64,000 bases of DNA from Igneacidithiobacillus sp041146875. Its GTDB lineage: Bacteria > Pseudomonadota > Gammaproteobacteria > Acidithiobacillales > Acidithiobacillaceae. Position numbers and translations under genes: made by a program. Of this stretch, positions 14,363 to 23,717 are shown in pieces. The stretch spans positions 1-64,000 of the forward strand of contig NZ_JBFRXP010000013.1 of assembly GCF_041146875.1 (NCBI RefSeq), in the 5' to 3' direction. The notes beneath the pieces are model-generated. The model was not told the origin of the DNA, made no database searches, and saw only the letters and a list, made by a program, of their open reading frames with translations. The first letter of the stretch is position 1. Every line of letters starts with the position of its first letter.

Positions 14363-14649
14363 CTTACCCTCCAACGCCCTTTATCATATTCAGAATGGGT
14401 GAGCACCCACCGAATGAAAACCTTCCCGGTGTTAAAGTGAACTGCCGCGATGATCCGCAGCTTGTTGCCTCCAACATTAAAGACATACACATCGTTTACC
14501 TTGTCCACGCTGTTGAAAAGGTTCCTCATCTCCGCGAAGTCCGCCAGACGCGCCTTTTTCATGACCCGATACCACTGATCTAGCGCCGTGGCGCAGTCTG
14601 CATGCTGTTTCATGGCTTCTGTAATGCGGCGGTGCGTGATGACATGCAT
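14359..14649 (-). CDS. higB: HigB mRNA interferase toxin (module 2)
   Basis: A 96-residue RelE-superfamily toxin of the classic HigB type. It has MHVITHRRITEAMKQHAD, then VYVFNVGGNKLRIIAAVHFN and the C-terminal VFIRWVLTHSEYDKGRW. The basic and His residues of the active-site face are retained. It degrades mRNA during translation and is neutralised by the downstream HigA. The promoter with a spacer palindrome is at 14681-14709. Confidence 0.92.
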   Translation of the reverse strand: MHVITHRRITEAMKQHADCATALDQWYRVMKKARLADFAEMRNLFNSVDKVNDVYVFNVGGNKLRIIAAVHFNTGKVFIRWVLTHSEYDKGRWRVR

Positions 14650-14680
14650 GCCTCTGATTGCCTCGTTACCCAGTATTCAC

Positions 14681-14709
14681 AGAATATCTCGTTTCGAGAT
14701 TGCTTGCAA
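14681..14709 (-). promoter_or_regulatory. higBA-2 promoter with operator palindrome
   Basis: On the minus strand, -35 TTGCAA (14704-14709), 17-base spacer, -10 TATTCT (14681-14686). The perfect palindrome ATCTCGTTTCGAGAT (14686-14700) fills the spacer, as expected for autorepression by HigA. Confidence 0.7.
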
Positions 14710-14750
14710 GTGATTGCCATGGCAAGTTTTTTTCCGTTTTTCTCACTAAA

Positions 14751-14769
14751 GCGCCGCACAAGGCGGCGC
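14751..14769 (-). terminator. Probable terminator of the RND efflux operon
   Basis: Stem GCGCCGC (14751-14757) pairs perfectly with GCGGCGC (14763-14769) around a five-base loop, 22 bases beyond the pump stop codon. On the minus strand only a short TTT follows, so it may work with Rho. Confidence 0.55.
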
Positions 14770-14791
14770 CGAAGAGTACGCGTTTCAATAC

Positions 14792-17700
14792 TCAGGCAGG
14801 CGTGTTGGCATTATCCCCCAACAATTGCTCGCGTTTGTCGCGGATGTCCTTCGCCACGGCCATGTACATGGCTGGCACCACGAACAGCGAGAAGAGGGCG
14901 CCAATCGCGAGGCCAGTACAGATAACCAGGCCCATTTGATAACGAGAGACTGCACCTGGACCCATAGCAAAGACTAATGGCATTACACCCAAGACCATAG
15001 CCGCGGTGGTCATGAGGATGGGGCGCAGACGTATGCTGGAGGCCTTTTCCACGGCTGCACGCTTATCCAGCCCCTCATGAAGCTGGATATTATTAGCAAA
15101 CTGCACGATCAGGATACCTTGCTTGGCGATGAGGCCGATGAGGGTAATCAGCCCGACCTCGGTATAAATATTGATGGAACCGAAGCCAAGGCTGATGAAG
15201 ATTAGCGCACCGCTAATAGACATCGGCACCGTGATCAACACGATCAACGGGTCGCGGAAACTCTCAAATTGCGCCGAAAGCAGCAGGTAGATCAGCAAGA
15301 TGGCCAGCAGGAAGGTCACCAACAAACCGCCTTTTTCCTGCATGTATTGGCGCGATTGACTGGCATAATTGATCTGGTAGTTGCTTGGCATCACTTTTTC
15401 CGAGGCTTGGCGAAAGAAGTTTAGCGCCTCTCCCATACTTACCCCCGGCTTGGGAACCGCCTGGATGGTGGCCGCATTGAGCTGGTCAAATTGTGGCAAG
15501 AACTGCGGTTCTGTCCGCGTCTGAATGCTCACCACCGTAGACAACGGAACGAGGGCGCCACTCGCGGTACTGATGTAGTAATGCTTCAGCATCCCTGGGT
15601 CGGCGCGAAAACGATCTGGCACCTGCGGAATCACCTTATAACTACGCCCATCCATATCGAAGCGATTGACATAATTCCCACCCAAAAGTGGCTGCAAATC
15701 ATTAGCGATATCTGCCATGCTGATGCCGAGATTTCCTGCCAAGTTGCGGTTGATTTTCAGCACTATTTCGGGATTGTCAATGCGCAGATCCTTGGTAACG
15801 TAGAGGAAGAGGCCACTCTTATAGGCGGCCCCTACCACTTGGTCTGCCACTTGATCAAGTTTGGTGTAGCTTCCTGGGCTCTGGAGAACGAACTGAACGG
15901 GAAGACCGCCTGCCGAACCGGGTAATGAAGGGGGCAAAAAAGACGCCACTTGCAAACCAGTAACCGATTGCAAAGCCTGCTGCACCTTGGGTTGTAACTG
16001 CATTGCTGTGGTACTGCGTGCGTCCCAAGGGGTTAGACGCATGCCGGCAAAGAGACTATTGCTTGCTGCACCACTTCCAACGGAAATTCCAGTAACCATA
16101 AAGGTGGCTGCCTTTTCTGGGTATTGGTCTAGTACGTGAAGAATCTGCTTACCGTAGTGCACCAGCGCAGTTGGCGTAACCGTAGGACTGCCAGTACCCA
16201 TATTAAAGACAATGCCTTGATCTTCCTTGGGCGCTAACTCTGACTTCGAGGTAGTGAACAGGAAGTAGATACTGGCAAAGACCACAGCCGCGAACAGCAG
16301 GGTTACCGGCACGTAGTTCAAGCTGCCGCGTAGTAAGCGATCATAAAAACGGGTGAAGGCATGAAAACGACTATCAATGAAGTGCTCGAAGCCATGCTCC
16401 TTGGTCGGGCGCAAAACCTTGCTCGCCAGCATCGGCGAGAGAGTGAGGGCGACGATCATGGAAATAAAGACTGCTGCCACCAGGGTAAAGGCAAACTCAC
16501 CAAAGAGGCTGCCGGTAAGCCCACCCATAAAGGCAATCGGTGCGAATACCGCAATCAGGGTTGTGGACATGACAACGATGGGGGAACCCAACTCCCGCCC
16601 TGTCATCATTGCGGCATCAAAAGCTGAATGCCCCTCATCGATATGGCGATGCACGTTTTCCACCACGATGATGGCGTCATCCACTACTAAGCCAATTGCC
16701 AGGACGAAGGCCAGCAAGGTGATGAGGTTGATAGAATAGCCAAGGCTCCACATGATGAGACCAGAGCCCACGATGGACAATGGAATAGCCACGCCGGGGA
16801 TGACTGCCGCGCGCCACGAACCCAGGGTAAAGAAAATCACCAAAAGCACTACCGCGAGGGTGATCCCGATGGTCAGCATAACTTCATCCAACGATGCCTT
16901 GATGAAGACGCTGGCATCGTAGGGGATCGCTTCGTGCAGACCCGGAGGCAGACCTTTGTCAATATTTTTCAGTGCTGCCTTCACACCGCTGGCGACATCC
17001 AGGGAGTTGGCGGAGGGCGATTCTTGAATGCCGATAAAGGCGGCGGGACGCCCATCAAAGAAGGCATAAGAGGTGTAGTCTTGTGCGCCGAGTTCAACCT
17101 TGGCAACGTCCTTGAGCCGGATAAGCGTACTACCCGACTGGGTAATCACCAGGTTTTCAAACTCTTTCACGTTGTGCAGGCTGGTGGTGGCGACGATGGT
17201 GTTTTGCACCGTCTTGCCGCGCGTCTGCCCAACCGCTGAAATGAAATCGTTACTCTTCAGTGCCGCTGATACCTGCGCTGCGCTAATCCCCAATGCCGCC
17301 ATCTTCTGCGGATTGAGCCAAACGCGCATGGCATAGGTATTACCATTGCCCGCTCCCGGAGGAAGAATCTGTGCCTCCCCCACTCCAGGCACCGTAGCCA
17401 ACTGCGGCTGCGCCACTCGTAATAAGTAGTCGGTGATCTGCTGTTGATTCAATGTCTTACTGTAAAATGCCACATACATCAGATCGGTGGTATTACCGAC
17501 CGTAACGTTGATGACCGGCAATTGACTACCAGTAGGTAACTGGTCCGTTACCTCTTGCACCTTGGCCTGGATGTTGGCCAGGGCCGAGCTGGGGGCAGTC
17601 CCCAACTTCATGTAAACCGTGATGGTTGAGGCGCCTTCGGAACTATTAGAGGTCAAATAATCAATGTGCGGTGCGCTGGCGATGACCTTTTCCAGGCGGG

Positions 17701-17893
17701 TAGTGACAAATCCCTGCACTGTTGCAGGATTGGCGCCTGGGTAGGCGGTGGTGATAGTGACTACAGTGTTGGTCAAGGCTGGATACTGCCGCACCGTCAT
17801 CATCATAAAGGCGTGCAGACCAAGCAAAAAAATTACCAGATTGAGTGCCGTAGCCATCACTGGCCGGCGAACAAAAATTTCCGTAAATCGCAT
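14792..17893 (-). CDS. RND (HAE1) multidrug efflux pump, inner-membrane permease
   Basis: A 1033-residue AcrB/MexF-type proton-driven exporter that works as a trimer spanning inner membrane and periplasm. It starts MRFTEIFVRRPVMATALNLV, has the double Asp of the proton relay (GLVVDDAIIVVENVHRHI) and the matching Lys (LIGLIAKQGILIVQFAN). Two large periplasmic loops follow TM1 and TM7 as in the family, and the length is normal. It is the last gene of an operon with the adaptor (nine bases away) and an outer-membrane factor. Substrates may include dyes, solvents or antibiotics; sequence alone cannot decide. Confidence 0.95.
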   Translation of the reverse strand: MRFTEIFVRRPVMATALNLVIFLLGLHAFMMMTVRQYPALTNTVVTITTAYPGANPATVQGFVTTRLEKVIASAPHIDYLTSNSSEGASTITVYMKLGTAPSSALANIQAKVQEVTDQLPTGSQLPVINVTVGNTTDLMYVAFYSKTLNQQQITDYLLRVAQPQLATVPGVGEAQILPPGAGNGNTYAMRVWLNPQKMAALGISAAQVSAALKSNDFISAVGQTRGKTVQNTIVATTSLHNVKEFENLVITQSGSTLIRLKDVAKVELGAQDYTSYAFFDGRPAAFIGIQESPSANSLDVASGVKAALKNIDKGLPPGLHEAIPYDASVFIKASLDEVMLTIGITLAVVLLVIFFTLGSWRAAVIPGVAIPLSIVGSGLIMWSLGYSINLITLLAFVLAIGLVVDDAIIVVENVHRHIDEGHSAFDAAMMTGRELGSPIVVMSTTLIAVFAPIAFMGGLTGSLFGEFAFTLVAAVFISMIVALTLSPMLASKVLRPTKEHGFEHFIDSRFHAFTRFYDRLLRGSLNYVPVTLLFAAVVFASIYFLFTTSKSELAPKEDQGIVFNMGTGSPTVTPTALVHYGKQILHVLDQYPEKAATFMVTGISVGSGAASNSLFAGMRLTPWDARSTTAMQLQPKVQQALQSVTGLQVASFLPPSLPGSAGGLPVQFVLQSPGSYTKLDQVADQVVGAAYKSGLFLYVTKDLRIDNPEIVLKINRNLAGNLGISMADIANDLQPLLGGNYVNRFDMDGRSYKVIPQVPDRFRADPGMLKHYYISTASGALVPLSTVVSIQTRTEPQFLPQFDQLNAATIQAVPKPGVSMGEALNFFRQASEKVMPSNYQINYASQSRQYMQEKGGLLVTFLLAILLIYLLLSAQFESFRDPLIVLITVPMSISGALIFISLGFGSINIYTEVGLITLIGLIAKQGILIVQFANNIQLHEGLDKRAAVEKASSIRLRPILMTTAAMVLGVMPLVFAMGPGAVSRYQMGLVICTGLAIGALFSLFVVPAMYMAVAKDIRDKREQLLGDNANTPA

Positions 17894-17902
17894 AACTTTG
17901 CC

Positions 17903-18988
17903 TCAGTGCGACGCGGCGACGCTGACCGGTGCGTCGTTGGTAAGTTTGACTTGCCCGGCAGTGACGATGAGTTCGCCAGCCTTCAGTCCCTTGACGATAG
18001 CGACATTCCCGTCGCGCTCCTCTCCTGTCTGGACTACCTGTTGAACGGCAATCTGACTCTTCTTGCCATCGACGGTCTTGCTTTGCACCACATAGACAAA
18101 GTTTCCATAGGTATTGTAGGTAATTGCCGCTGCCGGCACCGTCAGGACTTTTTGCGTTATGTTGCGTACTACGGTCACATTGCCAAACATCCCCGGCCGC
18201 AGCGAATTTTTCGGATTTTCCAAGGTGGCTTGGATTTCGACTTGCCGTGTCTGGGGATTGATGGCGGAACCCAATGCCGTGATTTTACCGTTGAAGATCT
18301 GTGCACCGGTGGCGTCGGAGTGGAATTGCACCGGGGTTCCGGGCTGTAGCTCGGGAAGATCGGCCTGGGGCAGTGTGAAGTCTATGTATAGCGGATCCCA
18401 GCTCTGCAAATCGGCGATAGCGGTGCCCGGCGTCACATACTGCCCTACATTTACCTTGCGGATGCCGATTTGGCCGCTGAAGGGAGCGGTGATCGCCAGC
18501 TTGTGCAGGGTAGCTTCATCATTCTGTACGGATGCCTGATCGACGGCATAGGTGGCCTGTGCCTGGTCGAGTTGGGCTTGACTGGCGGCCTTGTCGGCAA
18601 TCAGGGTTTGCGTGCGTTTCAGATTGACCTCAGCAAGATGCAGATTTGCGCGATCAACGCGGAGTTGGGCAAGCTGATTACTGTTATCGATCTGCACCAG
18701 AAGCTGCCCGGACTGCACGTAAGAGCCTGAATGAAAATGAATGGCGGTGACGTTGCCAGCAATTTGCGTGCTCAATTCTGTACCCTGGACCGCGCTGAGG
18801 GAGGCAACCGCCTGAAGCTCTGGATGCCAATCCTGCTCTAGCACCTTTTCTGCCGAGACGGAGAAGACTGGCCTGGGCGCATTGGCGATGGCTTTGGCAA
18901 TCATTTGATTGACAAAAGCTTTGAAGCCAAAAATGCCGCCAAAAAGAATAACCAAACCTAGGATGACGATAGCGTATGCTTTTTTCAT
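17903..18988 (-). CDS. RND periplasmic adaptor (membrane fusion protein)
   Basis: A 361-residue AcrA/MexE-like adaptor. Residues about 5-25 are an N-terminal membrane anchor (YAIVILGLVILFGGIFGF) with no lipobox Cys. Then come a biotinyl-lipoyl-like half (ELSTQIAGNVTAIHF), an alpha-helical hairpin (about 110-170), the second lipoyl half (APFSGQIGIRKVNVGQYV) and a beta-barrel domain (IDFTLPQADLPELQPG). It links the inner-membrane pump to the outer-membrane channel. It lies nine bases before the pump gene on the minus strand. Confidence 0.94.
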   Translation of the reverse strand: MKKAYAIVILGLVILFGGIFGFKAFVNQMIAKAIANAPRPVFSVSAEKVLEQDWHPELQAVASLSAVQGTELSTQIAGNVTAIHFHSGSYVQSGQLLVQIDNSNQLAQLRVDRANLHLAEVNLKRTQTLIADKAASQAQLDQAQATYAVDQASVQNDEATLHKLAITAPFSGQIGIRKVNVGQYVTPGTAIADLQSWDPLYIDFTLPQADLPELQPGTPVQFHSDATGAQIFNGKITALGSAINPQTRQVEIQATLENPKNSLRPGMFGNVTVVRNITQKVLTVPAAAITYNTYGNFVYVVQSKTVDGKKSQIAVQQVVQTGEERDGNVAIVKGLKAGELIVTAGQVKLTNDAPVSVAASH

Positions 18989-19036
18989 GGAAGATCTCCG
19001 GTACAGTTTGCCGGGGGGATTAGAGAATCGATTTCA

Positions 19037-20557
19037 TCACGAAGCTGCGTGTTTGGCGCCGACATTTTGCAACTTTGGTGCACCCTTGCCTGGGTCATTC
19101 CACCAGCCACCGCCAATGGCAACGAGTAGGGCGGCAGTATCCTGATAGCGCTGGGATTCTGCCTGTACCACAGCTATCTTAGCGCTGTTGTACTGTATCT
19201 CGCTGGTTAACAAGGTGAGATAGTCGCTCGCGCCACTACGGTAGCTTACCTCGCTGAGATGCAAGGATTTGCTTGCGGCACTCAGTGCTGCCTGCTGCGC
19301 GCGTAAGGTTTCGGCGTCGCGCTGCAACGCGCGCAAGGCGTTGGCCACTTGGCTGAAGGCGCCGAGAACGGTAGTACGGTACTCCTGATAGGTTACCTCG
19401 TAAGCCGCCTTGGCTTCGGAGACCTGCGCGCGCAACTTGCCGCCCTCAAAAATTGGCTGGGAGAGGCTACCCACCAAGCTCCAAATGCTGCTGACGGGGT
19501 CAAAAAATAATCCAGGGTGCGCGGCAGTGGAACCAATTGCGGCACTTAGCTGAACAGTCGGGTAAAATTGCGCATTTGCCTCGCCAACCGTGGCATTGGC
19601 AGCCTTCATTTGCGCCAGGGCCGCCTGAATGTCGGGCCGTTGTTTGAGCAAGGTGGAAGGCAGGCTCACCGGAATTTTTTCGGGCAGGGTAATTTGATCC
19701 AGCCGCAACTCCGGGATCGCCGCCTCTCCGGGGAATTCCCCCAGTAAGGTTGCCAATTGATGATTGTAGACGGTGAGCTGCTGTTGCAGGGGCGGCAATT
19801 TTGCCTCTTGGCTCGCCAGTTGGCTGGACTGGGTCACTACCGTGTTGTAGGGAATTGCCCCGGCCTGGTACTGCAATTGCGTTAAATGCAATAGTTTCGA
19901 CTCGCGCGAGACGATCTCCTGGGTTGCCGCGATCTGCGCCCGCGTTGCTGCGGCATCAATTGCGGTGTTGACGATGTTCCCCGTCAGCGTCAGGCGTGCT
20001 GCTTCCAATTCCCAGCGTTGATAATCGACTAAAGCCTTACTGTTCTTGTAGACCAAGCGATTTACCCCAAAAATATCCGGGTAATAGGTCACGCCCAGGC
20101 TGCCGGTGACGAGCGAATAATGGAACCCGCCTTTGCCGCCGCCAAAGGCGGCAGAGGATGCCTTGGCGCGCGTGGATTGCAGGCTACCGCTAACCTGCGG
20201 ATAGAAAATGCTGGCATTCACCCGTTCCTCGGCCTGTGCCTGACGCAATTGCGCCTGCGCCTGCGCAATGCTCGGGCTGTTCTTCAGTCCTGTTTGTACA
20301 AGGGTATTCAGCTCTTTCGAGTGAAAGAGCTTCCACCACTCCGCGTCGAGTGTTTTGCCATAGACAAATTCCTGCGCTGTACCCGCCACTCCCGTGCCGC
20401 TAAGCGTATGCTGAGGATTTCCCTTGACGGTATAGGGTGCGTGATCCCCAGGACTACTGGGAACGCGCAGTTTTGGCTCGAAGCTACAGGCCGACAGTCC
20501 CAGAGCAAGAAGCACTGCGAGCGTGAGGCCACGATAGGAATGTGATGAGCTGAGCAT
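19037..20557 (-). CDS. Outer-membrane efflux lipoprotein (NodT/OprM-like)
   Basis: A 506-residue outer-membrane factor. The start at 20557 gives a signal peptide ending in a lipobox (LGLSAC), so the mature protein should be N-acylated at that Cys. Two outer-membrane-efflux repeats follow, with long helical stretches (SPSIAQAQAQLRQAQAEERV and LKQRPDIQAALAQMKAANAT). An upstream in-frame extension is rejected because it would cross the promoter. It completes the tripartite pump with the two downstream genes and is the first gene of that operon. Confidence 0.93.
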   Translation of the reverse strand: MLSSSHSYRGLTLAVLLALGLSACSFEPKLRVPSSPGDHAPYTVKGNPQHTLSGTGVAGTAQEFVYGKTLDAEWWKLFHSKELNTLVQTGLKNSPSIAQAQAQLRQAQAEERVNASIFYPQVSGSLQSTRAKASSAAFGGGKGGFHYSLVTGSLGVTYYPDIFGVNRLVYKNSKALVDYQRWELEAARLTLTGNIVNTAIDAAATRAQIAATQEIVSRESKLLHLTQLQYQAGAIPYNTVVTQSSQLASQEAKLPPLQQQLTVYNHQLATLLGEFPGEAAIPELRLDQITLPEKIPVSLPSTLLKQRPDIQAALAQMKAANATVGEANAQFYPTVQLSAAIGSTAAHPGLFFDPVSSIWSLVGSLSQPIFEGGKLRAQVSEAKAAYEVTYQEYRTTVLGAFSQVANALRALQRDAETLRAQQAALSAASKSLHLSEVSYRSGASDYLTLLTSEIQYNSAKIAVVQAESQRYQDTAALLVAIGGGWWNDPGKGAPKLQNVGAKHAAS

Positions 20558-20579
20558 GGACGGGGAACTCCAGGATGTA

Positions 20580-20622
20580 ACCGACCGTTCGGTATAATGC
20601 GTAATGAACCCCACTCTGTCAA
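20580..20622 (-). promoter_or_regulatory. RND operon promoter with TetR-type operator
   Basis: On the minus strand, -35 TTGACA (20617-20622), a 17-base spacer and -10 CATTAT (20594-20599) are followed at once by the palindrome ACCGAACGGTCGGT (20580-20593) over the expected transcription start. ACCGA-N4-TCGGT is the style of operator used by TetR-family efflux repressors. No TetR gene lies nearby. Confidence 0.7.
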
Positions 20623-20734
20623 TGCAAAACAAATGCAAGGCAAATGATTTCAGAGTATGAAAACGCTTGATTTTCACCAGCGTGCCACGCATATTCTCAT
20701 CCACTACATTTGATGGTTGTCAGGAGCGTAATCC

Positions 20735-21544
20735 ATGGTTCGTCGTGCTTTACTCATTGGCCTCTCGGCCTTCAGCTTTACTGTGTTTGCCCCGCTTGCC
20801 ATGGCTGAGCCATCGGTTCCGCAGGTCATCCAGTCCATCCAAAGTAAACAGTACACGCAAGCGCAGCAGCAGCTTTCTGAGGTCTTGGCGGCACACCCCA
20901 ACTCTGCCCAGGCACAGTACCTGGAGTCGCGCCTGTTGGCGAAAGAAGGAAAATGGAGTGAGGCGTCTGCTGCCCTGCAACGCGCCAAGACTCTCGACCC
21001 CAGCCTATCCTTCGTGCAAGCAAAGGTGCTTGCGGGCTTCGAAAAACAGTTACAGCATCAAGTCGGCAAGACCTCTCCCGCTGCAGTCAGTAACGAGAAA
21101 TCGCATTCTCGCCTGGGTGCCGCCATCGCTTGGTTTTTGGGGCTGATCGCCATGATTGCAGCAATCTCTTGGTTCCTGCGTCGCCGCCGCCAGCGCCAAG
21201 CCATCGCCTACCAGCAGATGCAACCCGGCTTTGGCAATATGGGCGGATTCCCAGGGCAAGGAAATTATGGACCACAAGGTCCCTATGGGCCGGCGGGGAT
21301 GCCGGGCCAGGGGGGCATTGGTTCGGGCTTGGCCTCGGGTATTGCTACTGGCGTTGGCATTGGTGCCGGTATGGCCGCTGGTAATGCGTTAGCCGGTAGT
21401 CTGTTTGGTCACCATGACGCTGGTGATGCCAGCAATAACAGTGAGCAAAATGATCAATTTGGCATGACCGACAGCTCCTGGGGCGGAGACGCCTCGGGTG
21501 CGGGTGATTTCGGTATGGGTGGTGACGACGACAGCTGGGTGTAA
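20735..21544 (+). CDS. Exported TPR protein with membrane anchor and glycine-rich tail
   Basis: A 269-residue protein. It has a signal peptide (about 1-24, ending PLAMA), then TPR-like helices (QYTQAQQQLSEVLAAHPNSA and WSEASAALQRAKTLDPSLSF), a transmembrane helix at about 128-146 followed by RRRRQRQ, and a long Gly/Met/Gln-rich low-complexity part ending in an acidic DDDSWV. The TPR part would be periplasmic and the Gly-rich tail cytoplasmic. An AGGAGC ribosome-binding site precedes the ATG. I do not recognise a named family. It lies divergent from the RND operon and upstream of dapA. Confidence 0.75.
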   Translation: MVRRALLIGLSAFSFTVFAPLAMAEPSVPQVIQSIQSKQYTQAQQQLSEVLAAHPNSAQAQYLESRLLAKEGKWSEASAALQRAKTLDPSLSFVQAKVLAGFEKQLQHQVGKTSPAAVSNEKSHSRLGAAIAWFLGLIAMIAAISWFLRRRRQRQAIAYQQMQPGFGNMGGFPGQGNYGPQGPYGPAGMPGQGGIGSGLASGIATGVGIGAGMAAGNALAGSLFGHHDAGDASNNSEQNDQFGMTDSSWGGDASGAGDFGMGGDDDSWV

Positions 21545-21642
21545 TGAAAGTGAGCTTGGCAGGCCTCTTCTTGCCAAGCATCACCGGCGACCAGTACCAT
21601 TCAGCCTTTGCCGGTCTGCGCTGAAATGGCTGGAGAGTTTTG

Positions 21643-22545
21643 ATGTTTCATGGAAGTATGGTGGCGTTGATAACGCCAATGGATGCGAGCGGGGCCGTTG
21701 ATGATCGCGCCCTGCGCGACTTGGTAGAATGGCACATTGCTGAGGGCACGCATGCCATCGTTGCCGTAGGCACGACGGGAGAGTCCGCGACCCTGACGGT
21801 AAAAGAGCACGTCGCTGTCATTCGCAGTGTCGTCCAGCAAGTGCATGGGCGTATTCCCGTAATTGCTGGCACCGGCGCCAACGCCACGGCAGAGGCCATC
21901 GAACTCACCCGTGCCGCCATGGAGGCGCAAGCAGACGCCGCTCTCTTGGTCAGCCCCTACTACAATAAGCCAACCCAAGAAGGTCTTTTCCAGCACTACA
22001 GCGCCATTACTGACGCCTGTCATTTTCCCATCATTTTGTACAACGTGCCTGGGCGCACCTCTGGCGATATCCTGCCAGAAACGGTGGCACGCTTAGCAAA
22101 GCGTCCCAACGTCGTGGGTGTGAAAGAGGCGAGCGGCAAAGTTGACCGCGTGGCCGAAATCTTGCACCTTTGTGCGATTCATGATGCAAGCATCGAAGTT
22201 TTCAGTGGAGATGATGGCGCAGCACTGGCAGCTATGGCCATCGGCGCGCGTGGCGTGATTTCCGTCACCGCCAATGTCGCCCCGCGTGCCATGGCGCAGA
22301 TGATGTATGCCGCACTGGAAAATGATTTTGTTCTGGCGCGACGCATCAACGATGCGCTAGTGCCGCTTCATCGCGATCTCTTCGCGGAGTCCAACCCAAT
22401 ACCAGCAAAATGGCTGCTCGCAGACATGCAACGCGTGGGACCGACAATTCGTCTGCCACTCACGCCACTCAGCGAATCTCTGCATGTGCGCCTGCGTTCC
22501 GCTCTGCAGTATGCCAGTTCTGCTCCCCTTTCACCCGCCTCATGA
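21643..22545 (+). CDS. dapA: 4-hydroxy-tetrahydrodipicolinate synthase
   Basis: A 300-residue DapA. It condenses pyruvate with aspartate semialdehyde in the lysine and meso-diaminopimelate pathway. Visible hallmarks are the N-terminus GSMVALITPM, the AVGTTGESATL pyruvate-site motif, LYNVPGRTS carrying the catalytic Tyr, and VVGVKEASG with the Schiff-base Lys. The start at 21643 is the ATG after a TTG in the same frame. The stop overlaps the bamC start (ATGA), the classic dapA-nlpB arrangement. Confidence 0.96.
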   Translation: MFHGSMVALITPMDASGAVDDRALRDLVEWHIAEGTHAIVAVGTTGESATLTVKEHVAVIRSVVQQVHGRIPVIAGTGANATAEAIELTRAAMEAQADAALLVSPYYNKPTQEGLFQHYSAITDACHFPIILYNVPGRTSGDILPETVARLAKRPNVVGVKEASGKVDRVAEILHLCAIHDASIEVFSGDDGAALAAMAIGARGVISVTANVAPRAMAQMMYAALENDFVLARRINDALVPLHRDLFAESNPIPAKWLLADMQRVGPTIRLPLTPLSESLHVRLRSALQYASSAPLSPAS

Positions 22546-23717
22546 GTACGCTTGCTACCATGCGTAAACCGATTGCACGTAGTCTCGTCGTTGCCACTTT
22601 GCTCAGCCTAGGGCTGAGCGGGTGTTCCTATATACCTTTTCTCAAGACCAATAATGGCCCGGAATATACCGATGCCAAGGTGTTGAAGCCGCTGGCAGTG
22701 CCACCGGATTTGCTCGCGTCTGCGCCGCAGCCGGGGGTGACCGTTCCGGGTGGCGGGTTGAGTGCCGCTGAGGCGGTACAACAATCTGGTATGCAGAATG
22801 CCAGCACCAGTAATGGCTATGAGGTTTTCCAGCCCCGTCTCGCACCAGGGCAGAGTGCTGTTGCCGAGCCAACCGTCCCGGGTGTCCAGGCCGAGTTGGT
22901 TGGGCAAGGAAAGGATCTAGCCCTGCGTACCCAGGCCAAGCCAGATCAGATCTGGTCGGCGCTGCGTGCCCAGTTGGCAAAGCGAAAAATCGGCATAAAA
23001 CGCTTTTCGCCTGAGCAGAATGAATTGGTCACCGATTGGGATTACGTGCGCGGTGGTATTGCCAGCTTCTTTGGCAACAGCCTGGGCGCCAATCGTCGCA
23101 TGCAATTTACCTTCGCTCTGCAGCAACAGGCTGATGGCAGCCAGTTGTTGACCGTAAAACAAAATCGGCAATGGATCAGCCCGACCTCTGAATCTATGGA
23201 CTGGCAGCCACATGATCCTGATCTGGATGCTAATCGTCACCTGTTAGAGGCCGTGCAGAAGCGCCTTGCCCAAGCGGTGGTGATGGCAGAAATGCCCGCT
23301 ATCAAGGTGACTCGCTACCGCGACGACCTTGGCCCCTATCTGGTTCTTGATCAACCGCCACTCAAGGCACAACCGGCAGTGCAGATGGCTATCAACAGCC
23401 TTGGTTATCCGGTCCAGACCACGGCGACGGGGACCTGGTCGCTGCAGTTGCGTGGTGGACAAGCAGCGCAGAAATCCAAGGGCATTTTTGGTGGCATGTT
23501 TAGCAATGCCTGGCATAGCATTGAGGGCATTTGGGGCGGTGGAAAACCAGTCAAGCCGCTGGCCGTACAGGTAAAGCTGCTCGCTATGAAAGATGATAAT
23601 GGCAGTGTGCTCGAGACCTCTTCCAGCACTCAAGGGGAAGAAGAAAACAAGGCAGCCATGGTAATCCTCGACAAGCTGCAGACGGCGCTGACGCCAGAAA
23701 AAGGGAATGCTTCATGA
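22542..23717 (+). CDS. bamC: BamC-like outer-membrane assembly lipoprotein
   Basis: A 391-residue lipoprotein with a signal peptide ending LSLGLSGC, the Cys being the lipidation site. It has the unstructured early segment and two helix-grip domains typical of BamC (NlpB/DapX). It sits directly after dapA with an ATGA overlap, as in other gammaproteobacteria. It belongs to the BAM complex that inserts beta-barrel proteins. The start at 22542 is favoured by the overlap; an ATG at 22560 is an alternative. Confidence 0.85.
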   Translation: MSTLATMRKPIARSLVVATLLSLGLSGCSYIPFLKTNNGPEYTDAKVLKPLAVPPDLLASAPQPGVTVPGGGLSAAEAVQQSGMQNASTSNGYEVFQPRLAPGQSAVAEPTVPGVQAELVGQGKDLALRTQAKPDQIWSALRAQLAKRKIGIKRFSPEQNELVTDWDYVRGGIASFFGNSLGANRRMQFTFALQQQADGSQLLTVKQNRQWISPTSESMDWQPHDPDLDANRHLLEAVQKRLAQAVVMAEMPAIKVTRYRDDLGPYLVLDQPPLKAQPAVQMAINSLGYPVQTTATGTWSLQLRGGQAAQKSKGIFGGMFSNAWHSIEGIWGGGKPVKPLAVQVKLLAMKDDNGSVLETSSSTQGEEENKAAMVILDKLQTALTPEKGNAS

